Assembly (NCBI RefSeq): GCF_009189165.1
Contig: NZ_CP045118.1
Location: forward strand, 5,518,001-5,582,000
DNA: 64,000 bases
Source of the DNA: Pseudomonas sp. SCB32
GTDB taxonomy: Bacteria > Pseudomonadota > Gammaproteobacteria > Pseudomonadales > Pseudomonadaceae
Direction: 5' to 3'
Positions 42,730-50,284 of this stretch are shown here, one piece after another. Each line of letters starts with the position of its first letter. Within the stretch, counting starts at the first letter, position 1. Both the position numbers and the translations under genes were made by a program. A model generated the notes under the pieces. That model was not told where the DNA came from and did no database searches. It was given only the letters and a program-made list of their open reading frames with translations.

Positions 42730-42756
42730 AAAAAGCCGCCCCGAAGGGCGGCTTTT
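42730..42756. terminator. bidirectional terminator between fimX and serB
   Basis: AAAAAGCCGCCC/GGGCGGCTTTTT stem with a short CGAA loop gives a U tract on both strands, suiting the convergent genes. Confidence 0.88.
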
Positions 42757-42784
42757 TCGTGCCTTGCGTAGACAGCCGGAACGA

Positions 42785-44005
42785 TCAGCGGCCGTCGGCC
42801 CCTTCGCGATCACGGAAACCGAGCAGGTAGAGGATGCCATCCAGCCCGAGGGTGGAGATCGCCTGCTTGGCCGACTGCTTGACCAGCGGCTTGGCGCGGA
42901 AGGCCACGCCCAGGCCGGCCAGGCCGAGCATCGGCAGGTCGTTGGCACCGTCGCCCACGGCGATGGTCTGTTCCAGCTGCAGGCCTTCCTTCGCCGCCAA
43001 CTCGCGCAGCAGATCAGCCTTGCGCTGGGCATCGACGATGGGCTCGATGGCCACGCCAGTCAGCTTGCCGTCGACGATCTGCAGTTCGTTGGCGAACACA
43101 TAGTCGATACCCAGCTTGGCCTGCAGTTGCTTGGCGAAGTAGCTGAAACCGCCGGAGAGGATCGCAGTCTTGTAACCCAGGCGCTTGAGCTCGGCGAACA
43201 GGGTCTCGGCGCCTTCGGTCAGGCGCAGCGAGGCGCCGATTTCTTCCAGAACGTCCTCGGACAGCCCCTTGAGCAGCGCCAGGCGCTCCTTGAAGCTGGC
43301 GCGGAAATCCAGCTCGCCGCGCATCGCACGCTCGGTGATCTCGGAAACCTGCTCGCCCACGCCGGCGGCCTTGGCCAGTTCGTCGATGACCTCGGCCTCG
43401 ATCAGCGTCGAGTCCATGTCGAACACCGCCAAGCGGCGGTTGCGGCGGAACACCGAATCCTGCTGGAAGGCGATGTCGACGTTCAGCTCCTGGGCCACGC
43501 TGAGGAACTCCGCGCGCAACGCCACCGGGTCAGCCGGCTCGCCGCGTACCGAGAACTCGATGCAGCCCTTGCCCTGGTCGGCCGGCATATCCAGCCCCAT
43601 GCGTCCGGACAGACGGTCGATCTGGTCGATGTTCAGGCCGTACTTGGCAGTGATCGAACTGACCCGCTGCAACTGCTCGGCAGTCACCCGACGGGTCAGC
43701 AGGGTCACGATGTGACGCGGCTTGCCCTGGCCACCCACCCACTGGCGGTAGTCGTCTTCCGAAACCGGGGTGAAACGCACCTGCTGATCGAGCTTGTAGG
43801 CCGTGAACAGCACGTCCTTGAGCACCGAGGACGCCTGCTCGGTATCCGGAATCTCGACCAGGATGCCGAACGACAGGGTGTCGTGGATCACCGCTTGGCC
43901 GATGTCGAGGATGTTCACGCCACCCTGGGCCAGCACGCCGGTGATGGCTGCGGTGAGGCCGGGGCGATCTTCCCCGGTGATGTTGATCAGGACGATTTCG
44001 CGCAA
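42785..44005 (-). CDS. serB: phosphoserine phosphatase
   Basis: 406 residues. Last step of serine biosynthesis. Two ACT-like regulatory domains (about 1-180) precede the HAD phosphatase domain with nucleophile motif FDMDSTLIEAEV, KTAILSGGFSYFA and VGDGANDLPML. The start is TTG at 44005 (then CGCGAAATCGTC) with GGAG eight bases upstream, giving the conserved REIVLINITGEDRPG N-terminus; the next upstream ATG would add about 45 non-homologous residues. Confidence 0.95.
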   Translation of the reverse strand: MREIVLINITGEDRPGLTAAITGVLAQGGVNILDIGQAVIHDTLSFGILVEIPDTEQASSVLKDVLFTAYKLDQQVRFTPVSEDDYRQWVGGQGKPRHIVTLLTRRVTAEQLQRVSSITAKYGLNIDQIDRLSGRMGLDMPADQGKGCIEFSVRGEPADPVALRAEFLSVAQELNVDIAFQQDSVFRRNRRLAVFDMDSTLIEAEVIDELAKAAGVGEQVSEITERAMRGELDFRASFKERLALLKGLSEDVLEEIGASLRLTEGAETLFAELKRLGYKTAILSGGFSYFAKQLQAKLGIDYVFANELQIVDGKLTGVAIEPIVDAQRKADLLRELAAKEGLQLEQTIAVGDGANDLPMLGLAGLGVAFRAKPLVKQSAKQAISTLGLDGILYLLGFRDREGADGR

Positions 44006-44153
44006 GGCGCTGTCTCCGCCGTGTAAAAAAGGCCGACATTCTACCTGCTTTCCGCCGCGCCCGCCCGGTTGCGGGGTAGCGCCGCCGATCGGATTGGCAG
44101 GCACTTTTCCCGCCCATCCCGGCCCAGGTCGTATTGACAATGCCTGCGGCGCT

Positions 44154-44181
44154 TTGCCCCTCCGGAGGGGCTCGTTATACT
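44154..44181 (+). promoter_or_regulatory. candidate promoter of the AhpA-like gene, with a dyad between its elements
   Basis: TTGCCC (44154-44159), 16 bases, TATACT (44176-44181). A perfect 14-base palindrome, CCCCTCCGGAGGGG (44157-44170), overlaps the -35 and fills the spacer, as an operator would. The TATACT lies 16 bases before the ATG. Confidence 0.5.
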
Positions 44182-44197
44182 GGCCGTATCTGCCCTA

Positions 44198-45790
44198 ATG
44201 AAGACCGAGCCCGCTGTGACCCGGCCCACCTCCGTCAAGCCCGACAATTTCTTCCTGCTGCTCTTCCACGCCCTGCGCCAGCGTCGTGTGCCGATCGCAT
44301 TGCGAATCGCCATCCACACCCTGCTGCTGGTGGCGGCTGCCCTGGTGATCTACGCCTGGGTCATGGGCATGCAGTTCAAGCAGGCCATGCAGCAGCAGGC
44401 CGACGCCCTGGGTCAGAGCCTGACCACCCAGACGGCGCAGTCCGCCACCGAGCTGCTGGTGTCCAACGACATCCTCAGCCTCAACGTGCTGCTCAACAAC
44501 CTGACCAAGAACCCGCTGGTCGCCCACGCGGCGATCTACAGCGTGGATAACCGCATCCTCGCCGAGTCCGGCACCCGCCCCAAGCAGGGCCTGCTGGGCG
44601 ACACCGAGGGGCTGTACTCCACGCCCATCACCTTCCAGGAAGTGATCGCCGGCCATCTGCGCATCAGCCTCGACATGCACCAGTTCGAGCAGCCGATGAC
44701 CGTCAGCCTGCAGAGCATGGGGCTGATCAGCCTGATCCTGCTGCTGCTCACCCTGACCTTCGGCCTGCGCCTGGGCCGGCAGATTTCCACACCCTTGTTA
44801 CAGCTTCGTGTCTGGCTGCGCGATCCGGACGACCCCGCGCCCGGCGCCGGGCTGCAGAACGAGATCGGGGACCTGGCCCGTCAACTGCAAACGCGCCTGG
44901 TACCGGAGAAGCCGCCGGCGCCTGAACCAGTGGTGACCGCGCCCGCCCCGCGCCCGAAAGCGCCTGCGAAAGCACCTGCAAAGGCAGCCGCCAAGGAACC
45001 CGTACTGGCAGAGGCCGGCGTCAGCGACGAGCACGAGTTCGACGAGAACATCTTCTCCGAGGATGAACTGCCAACCCCGGCAGCCCGCCGCACCGCCGAG
45101 TCCGCGGGCGACGAAGACTTCCCCGAGCAAGAGTTCGAACCCCTGGTGGAAGATGAGGCAGAAGTCGACGCCGAAGTCGAGGAAGAGCCCGAGGCCGAAC
45201 CGGTACCGCTGTCCAGCGGCACCAGCGCGGTTCTTGCCGTTCAGCTCGGCGCCCAGGAACAGTTGCGCCGCCTGCCGCGCGCACGCCTGGTCGACCTGCT
45301 GGAGCGCTATCGCGACTGCCTGGAGCAGGCCGCGCGCCTGTACAAGGGCACGCTGTACACCCTCAACGATGGCGGCAGCCTGATCCTCTTCCACAGCCGC
45401 GATCATGATGACGAATTCCTCACCAACGCCCTGTGCTGCGGCGAGCTGATGCGCGCCCTGGGCCATGCCCTGCAGATCGAGGTGGCCGACAGCGGCATTA
45501 CCCTGCAACTGCAACTGGGCCTGGTACTGGGCGAAGATGTCGCCGACCTCGAACAGGCCGAACTACTACAGGAGTCGGCGGCACAGAACGCCCTCGCCCT
45601 CAGCCAGCACAGTCGCAACCTGCTGCTGGTGGAGAAATCCATTGGCGATGATGAGAAAGTCCGCGAACGTGCGCGCATCCGCCCGATCGCCAGCCCGGAG
45701 AACGCCTGCTGTGTGGAATGGCTGAAAGAGCCCTATCCCTCGATGCTGGAGCGCCAGCTCTCACGCATGCGCGCCCTGCGCACCAGTTGA
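44198..45790 (+). CDS. AhpA/YtjB-like membrane protein with a degenerate cyclase-like C-terminal domain
   Basis: 530 residues. Membrane helix 1 (about 30-50, IAIHTLLLVAAALVIYAWVM), a periplasmic domain (about 55-165), helix 2 (about 170-190, GLISLILLLLTLTFGLRLG), a HAMP-like stretch, a Pro/Ala and then Asp/Glu-rich linker (about 230-340), and a C-terminal domain (about 345-470). In that domain VLAVQLG, LLERYRDCLEQAARLYKGTLYTLNDGG and LQLQLGLVLGEDV follow the strand-helix order of class III nucleotidyl cyclases, but the metal-binding Asp residues are absent. The domain call is my inference. Divergent from serB, as PAO1 PA4961. Confidence 0.75.
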   Translation: MKTEPAVTRPTSVKPDNFFLLLFHALRQRRVPIALRIAIHTLLLVAAALVIYAWVMGMQFKQAMQQQADALGQSLTTQTAQSATELLVSNDILSLNVLLNNLTKNPLVAHAAIYSVDNRILAESGTRPKQGLLGDTEGLYSTPITFQEVIAGHLRISLDMHQFEQPMTVSLQSMGLISLILLLLTLTFGLRLGRQISTPLLQLRVWLRDPDDPAPGAGLQNEIGDLARQLQTRLVPEKPPAPEPVVTAPAPRPKAPAKAPAKAAAKEPVLAEAGVSDEHEFDENIFSEDELPTPAARRTAESAGDEDFPEQEFEPLVEDEAEVDAEVEEEPEAEPVPLSSGTSAVLAVQLGAQEQLRRLPRARLVDLLERYRDCLEQAARLYKGTLYTLNDGGSLILFHSRDHDDEFLTNALCCGELMRALGHALQIEVADSGITLQLQLGLVLGEDVADLEQAELLQESAAQNALALSQHSRNLLLVEKSIGDDEKVRERARIRPIASPENACCVEWLKEPYPSMLERQLSRMRALRTS

Positions 45791-45826
45791 TGCCGGGGCC
45801 GCAAGGCCCCTCGTGGAACGGATTCC

Positions 45827-46363
45827 ATGACCACCCTGATCACCCATCCCCTGCCGGTGCTGGCCGCCGGCCTGGCACTCGGCTCGCGGGTAATCCCACC
45901 GCGCCTGCTGCTGGCCGGCATGTTCGCCGCGTGCCTGCCTGACCTCGATGTCGTCGCCTTCAAGTTCGGTATCGCCTACCAAGATGCGCTCGGGCATCGC
46001 GGCGCGAGCCACTCGCTGCTGTTCGCCGCCCTGATTGGCGCGCTTGGCGCCATCGCCTGCCGACTGTTTGGCTGCGGCCCGCCGAAAGCCGGCCTGTGGC
46101 TCGGCCTGGCCACCGCGTCGCACAGCGTGCTCGACGCCATGACCGATGGCGGGCTGGGGGTAGCCTGGTTCTGGCCATGGAGCGATCAGCGCTACTTCCT
46201 GCCGCTGCACCCCATCGAAGTTTCGCCCATCGGCCTGTCGCGCTTCCTGAGCCCCCGCGGTGCGCAGGTGCTGCTGTCAGAGGCGCGGTGGGTCTGGATC
46301 CCCTGCCTGGCCGTTGCCCTTGGCGGAATCACGCTGCGCCGCCTGCTGCGCTTGCGCGGCTGA
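45827..46363 (+). CDS. YdjM/DUF457-type membrane-bound metal-dependent hydrolase
   Basis: 178 residues with four hydrophobic segments. Metal-ligand-like motifs LPDLDVV, GHRGASHSLLFA and ASHSVLDAMTDGG are those of the YdjM (LexA-regulated in E. coli) family; no LexA box was seen. Substrate unknown. Its last 87 bases overlap the convergent phosphoesterase gene. Confidence 0.85.
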   Translation: MTTLITHPLPVLAAGLALGSRVIPPRLLLAGMFAACLPDLDVVAFKFGIAYQDALGHRGASHSLLFAALIGALGAIACRLFGCGPPKAGLWLGLATASHSVLDAMTDGGLGVAWFWPWSDQRYFLPLHPIEVSPIGLSRFLSPRGAQVLLSEARWVWIPCLAVALGGITLRRLLRLRG

Positions 46364-47596
46364 CTCGAACCGGGCCTGGACCTGCTGCAGCAGCGAAGGC
46401 CCGTTCGCCGCACCCTCGGGGAGCTGCGCGGTGTAGCCCTGGAAGCCAGCGAAGCGTGCGCGGAAATCGAGATCGATGCGGAACTGGTTGTCCCATCCCG
46501 TCGAAGGCGCCGGCAGCAATTGGTCGCAGCCTTGCAGCACCTGCTGCGAAGGGCAGTCCTTGAACGCCTGCGGATAGAACTGCCGCTTCCACAACACCCA
46601 GGGCGACAGCGTCAGGGCATCGATACGGTTGTGCCGCAGGTCCAGCTCCAGCAGCTGCATCAGCCCGTTTCCGCCCAGGTACTCATCCTGATAGTCCGCC
46701 ATCACCATGTCCACGCTGTGGCCCTGGTCATTGAGCATCCGCGCATGGGCGGAACCCTCAACGTGCCCGCTGAGGGTCAGGAAGATCTGGTCGTTGCGGC
46801 GGATCAGCTGCTCCCAGAGCAGGGGGCCACTGTCGTTGCCTTCACGGGACAACTGCGGCGGCTCGCCGGCCTTGCGGTAGAGAATGTTGTGCGACGCGAG
46901 GATCACCGGGACGTGTGGGTGGGCATCGATGACCTGCTGCGCCCAGGCCAGCGTCGCCGGCGACGGACTCCAGTCCAGCGCCAGCAGGAGGAAGGACTGG
47001 CCGTACTTGCGGAACAGGTGGTACTGGCTCAGACCCAGCGGGTCGCTGCCGCCGTAGGTGCTCTGCCAGGCTGCGCGCTGCGGGCCGAAGTGGTCCTTGA
47101 AGCGGTCGCGGAACGAACGCTGGTCATCGGGCGTGACAGCGCCATGGATATCCCGGTCTCCACTCATGATGCTGTAGGGCACCCCACCCTCCTCCAGCAC
47201 CCGCATCGCGCCACTGGCGATCTGCCACTGACCCAGGGTGCCGGCGTTCTGCACCACGTCGCCCAGATGCACCACCATCGGCACCTGCAACACTTCGGCG
47301 TTCTTCGCCAGCCACGAAGTCTGGGCGAAGAACGCCAGCGCCGGCTCGTAGGGCAGTCCCTGGAAGCGCTCTCCTGTACGGAACAGGCGTAGCTCGCGGT
47401 TATTGTTCTCGGCGTAGTACTGCGTGTCCGGCAGCAACGGCAGGATGAAGCTCCCCGATGGCGCAGTCACCTGCAGCGGAGGCATCGGGTGCTGGCGAAA
47501 GAAGGCCTGATCGTGCGCGATGTGCTTGTAGCTGTCCGAGCCCTGGCAGCCGCACAGCAGCAAGCCGAGCCCGAAGGCGGGTAGCAGTGACTTCAT
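46277..47596 (-). CDS. metallophosphoesterase lipoprotein with altered GNHD motif
   Basis: 439 residues. Lipoprotein signal with lipid Cys at residue 17 (LLLCGC). Calcineurin-like motifs run in order: PDTQYY (metal Asp), HLGDVVQNAG, then SGDRD at 145-149 where the family has GNHD, then ASHNILY and GHVEGSAH. The usual Asn and His of GNHD are replaced, so metal binding and proton donation may differ or activity may be lost. ATGA overlap with the upstream glycosyltransferase indicates coupling, which suggests both act on one surface glycan or lipid. The 3' end overlaps the YdjM-like gene. Confidence 0.82.
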   Translation of the reverse strand: MKSLLPAFGLGLLLCGCQGSDSYKHIAHDQAFFRQHPMPPLQVTAPSGSFILPLLPDTQYYAENNNRELRLFRTGERFQGLPYEPALAFFAQTSWLAKNAEVLQVPMVVHLGDVVQNAGTLGQWQIASGAMRVLEEGGVPYSIMSGDRDIHGAVTPDDQRSFRDRFKDHFGPQRAAWQSTYGGSDPLGLSQYHLFRKYGQSFLLLALDWSPSPATLAWAQQVIDAHPHVPVILASHNILYRKAGEPPQLSREGNDSGPLLWEQLIRRNDQIFLTLSGHVEGSAHARMLNDQGHSVDMVMADYQDEYLGGNGLMQLLELDLRHNRIDALTLSPWVLWKRQFYPQAFKDCPSQQVLQGCDQLLPAPSTGWDNQFRIDLDFRARFAGFQGYTAQLPEGAANGPSLLQQVQARFESAAQAQQAAQRDSAKGNGQAGDPDPPRL

Positions 47597-49242
47597 TGTG
47601 CGGCACCGAACACACCGGTATCAGTCACGTACAGCAGGCAATAACGGTCATTGTCGAAGTTGCCGGCGAGTACCGGCGCGCCCAGGGCCGGGTACGCGGC
47701 CTTCAGGCTGGTGGCACGCTTTTCATCCAGCATCAGGTAATACGGCCCCTGAATCGCTGCGAGCTGGGCAGGCTGCTCCGCGAACAGCGGTTGCATGTCG
47801 TGATCGAGGTTGACCATGAATTTGATCGCCCGCGCATCGCGCCCCATGCTGTAGAGCACCAGCGGCGCCGGGTTGCCGGCCACCGTGGCATCCACTTGCA
47901 GGGAGAATTCGCGGCTGTCGTACAACTGCCGCTCCACCGGCTCGACCACCAGGATGTAACCGCCCCACAGCGCCAGCACCGCGCTGAGCGCGATCAGCTC
48001 CGCGCGGCGCTCCTGGCGCAGCAGGCGGAACAGCGAGAACAGCTGCAGGACGACCAGCCCGCCCACGCACAACCAGACCTGCAGCCCCAGCGCTTGCAGC
48101 GCCTGCGGGTAGCGCCGCCAGCCGAGCCCTATACCCAGCAACATGAGCGCCGGCAACACCAGCCAGAGCCCCTGGAGCACACGCTGCAGGACCACGGCGA
48201 GGCGCCGGTCGCTCACGTAGAACGGATAGGTCGCGACGATCGCCGCCAGCGGAGCCATCGCCAGGATGTAGCGGGCCTTCTTTGCCTGGGGCACCGACAG
48301 CCCGACCATCACCACCAGCGCCGCCAGGGCGCAACCGATAACCAAGCGCGCCGCCGGATCGCCCCGGCGCCGCCACAGCAGTGCCAGAGCTGGCACCGCC
48401 AGCGGGAACGCCAGGGCATAGTTGCCCAGCGAACTATTGAAGTAATACAGCACGCCACTGGCGCCGGCGCTGCCGTCCAGGCGGCCGGTCACCTGCATGT
48501 GCAGGACATCCACCGCGAACACTTCGCCGCCGACAGCACGCGCCATGGCCAGGAGCAGGACGGTGCAAGCCACCAGAATCAGCAGCGCGCACAGGGAGAA
48601 GCCCAGCAGCCGGCGCCATTGGCGGTCCAGCAGCAATTGGCTGCAGACCATGCCAGCGGGCACCACCAGCCCCAGAGGGCCGCGCAGCGCGAAGCCAACG
48701 AGCATGAGCGGCAGCAGGCGCGCCAACAGCCCGAGGCTGGAATAACGCTCGGCATGCACCGCGAAGAAGAACGCCAGCATCCCCACCGCTGCCACCTGCA
48801 GATCGAGCGATACCGCCCGGGTCTCGCTGAGGAAGGTCGCGGTGAGCAGCAGCATCGCCACACTGAGCAGGGCCCAGCGCCGGGACAGCGGCGCCACCAG
48901 GCGATAGGTCAGGCCGACGGTGGCCGCCGCCGCCAGAGCGGTCGGCAGCCAGGCGGTGAAGAGATCGACGCGCCCCAGCGGCAACGACAACAGGTAGGTC
49001 AGGAAGGTCGAGGTCGCCGGGTAGTCCGGATAGGGCTCGCCATAGGTGGTCGGGAAGAATCCGGAGCCGTGACGCAGCATTTCCTTGGCGAAAAGCACAA
49101 AACGCGAATCAAAACCCACCACCGAGGAGCCATGCGCCCCCAGCAGGAACAGTACAAGCGCCGCCAGGGCAACGTACAACGCCTGCCGGGTCAAGGCAGT
49201 CCTAGCCTGACCGGAATGAGAAAGTGGAAGTGACGACGACAA
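47593..49242 (-). CDS. ArnT/GT39-type membrane glycosyltransferase
   Basis: 549 residues with about ten to twelve hydrophobic segments and a periplasmic C-terminal part. The N-terminal periplasmic loop contains FDSRFVLFAKEMLRHGSGFFPT, which fits ArnT/PMT-like enzymes that use a polyprenyl-phosphate sugar. The start is TTG at 49242 with GGGGGA six bases upstream. The acceptor is unknown; lipid A or a cell-surface glycan are possible. It overlaps the downstream phosphoesterase gene by 4 bases. No arn operon is present. Confidence 0.8.
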   Translation of the reverse strand: MSSSLPLSHSGQARTALTRQALYVALAALVLFLLGAHGSSVVGFDSRFVLFAKEMLRHGSGFFPTTYGEPYPDYPATSTFLTYLLSLPLGRVDLFTAWLPTALAAAATVGLTYRLVAPLSRRWALLSVAMLLLTATFLSETRAVSLDLQVAAVGMLAFFFAVHAERYSSLGLLARLLPLMLVGFALRGPLGLVVPAGMVCSQLLLDRQWRRLLGFSLCALLILVACTVLLLAMARAVGGEVFAVDVLHMQVTGRLDGSAGASGVLYYFNSSLGNYALAFPLAVPALALLWRRRGDPAARLVIGCALAALVVMVGLSVPQAKKARYILAMAPLAAIVATYPFYVSDRRLAVVLQRVLQGLWLVLPALMLLGIGLGWRRYPQALQALGLQVWLCVGGLVVLQLFSLFRLLRQERRAELIALSAVLALWGGYILVVEPVERQLYDSREFSLQVDATVAGNPAPLVLYSMGRDARAIKFMVNLDHDMQPLFAEQPAQLAAIQGPYYLMLDEKRATSLKAAYPALGAPVLAGNFDNDRYCLLYVTDTGVFGAAQ

Positions 49243-49379
49243 GTCAAGTCCCCCGCAGGCGCTCTACGGAAGGATTTCCGCGCATCCTGACCTGCAAATG
49301 GCGACCTTGATATCACCCCAGGCGTCAAGAAGATGTCAAGCTGGAGCGGGCGTCACGGGAAGCCGGCCGCCATGTGAAT

Positions 49380-49407
49380 CGGCCCGAAAAAACAAGGTTT
49401 CGGGCCG
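49380..49407 (-). terminator. hairpin after the PqiC-like gene
   Basis: CGGCCCGAAA/TTTCGGGCCG stem with an 8-base loop lies 7 bases past the stop. The U residues fall in the loop and stem base but no tract follows, so efficiency is uncertain. Confidence 0.5.
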
Positions 49408-49414
49408 ATCGGCG

Positions 49415-50134
49415 TCAGAAGCGGAATACCTCGGCATCAGTGCGGATCGGCACCACCAACGGGATCTTCGGCCCTTCTTCCTTGGGCTTGGCCTTCTCGG
49501 TATTGGCAACCGCCGGCTTGCGGGGCGGTGCCGCTTGCTGCTCGGCGACCGCCGCGGCGACCGGGCGGACATCCTTGGCCAGCTGGACCGACAACTTGCG
49601 CAACAGCTCGCCCTGGGCCCGGACCTGATCCTGGATCGTGCCCGAATGCTGCTCTTCCTCGCGGAATACACGGCTATCGCGCAGCTCGCCCTTCGGATCG
49701 AGCAGACGCCAGCGCGCCTCCAGCACCGCCGGCTCCTTCGGGCCGGAATCCAGACGGCTGATGGTCAGCATGACCTGCACCTGCGGGGTGAAGCCGGGCT
49801 TCTCCGGGAACAGGGCCAGGCGGGTACTGTCGAGCTGGCTCGACAGCAGGCGCAGCAGTTGCTGGCTGACGTTGGTTTCCAGGCTGCCCGCCCAGCGAGC
49901 GTCAGTGGACAGACTGAGGATACCGTCAGCCTGACGCTGGACCATGGTCTCACGTTTCAGATAGTCAGCCAGGGAAACCGGGCCGAGGAGCACAGCGACA
50001 CCATTTTCGCGGGTCGGAACCGACGCTGCACCTGCATCCAGTTGATACAGCTGGGTCGGTCGATTCACTGTGCAGCCCGCCAGCCCAAGAAGGCTGACGA
50101 GGGAAAGACATGCCAGGACGCGCAGAGCGCTCAT
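49415..50134 (-). CDS. PqiC-like (ABC transport auxiliary) lipoprotein
   Basis: 239 residues. Lipoprotein signal with lipobox LAGC (MSALRVLACLSLVSLLGLAGC, read in part) and the PqiC/DUF330 pattern LYQLDAG, VLLGPVSLADYL and RWAGSLETNVSQQLLRLLSSQL. A Lys/Pro-rich linker near 190-225 precedes the end. In E. coli PqiC is the outer membrane partner of PqiA and PqiB in lipid transport; no pqiAB or mce gene is nearby, so this is an orphan copy. Confidence 0.82.
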   Translation of the reverse strand: MSALRVLACLSLVSLLGLAGCTVNRPTQLYQLDAGAASVPTRENGVAVLLGPVSLADYLKRETMVQRQADGILSLSTDARWAGSLETNVSQQLLRLLSSQLDSTRLALFPEKPGFTPQVQVMLTISRLDSGPKEPAVLEARWRLLDPKGELRDSRVFREEEQHSGTIQDQVRAQGELLRKLSVQLAKDVRPVAAAVAEQQAAPPRKPAVANTEKAKPKEEGPKIPLVVPIRTDAEVFRF

Positions 50135-50284
50135 CGTGAATCACCGTCATTCGCCGATAATCGGCGCTACTTCCAACATTTCAAGTAACTTCAGGGCAAC
50201 GCGCCACGGCGCCGGCTGCCAAAAGGGCCTATCATCCCTCAACCGGCGCCTCAGCTCCAGAGGCAGAATGTATCGAGCCGCGTT

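Noticed and set aside
42785..44140. serB starting at the upstream ATG (451 residues)
   Set aside because: The additional residues are not family-like and the TTG at 44005 has a well-placed GGAG and gives the conserved N-terminus.
47458..49233. 591-codon plus-strand frame opposite the glycosyltransferase
   Set aside because: Gln/Arg/His-rich translation without domains; the minus-strand frame encodes regular membrane helices and is coupled to its neighbour.
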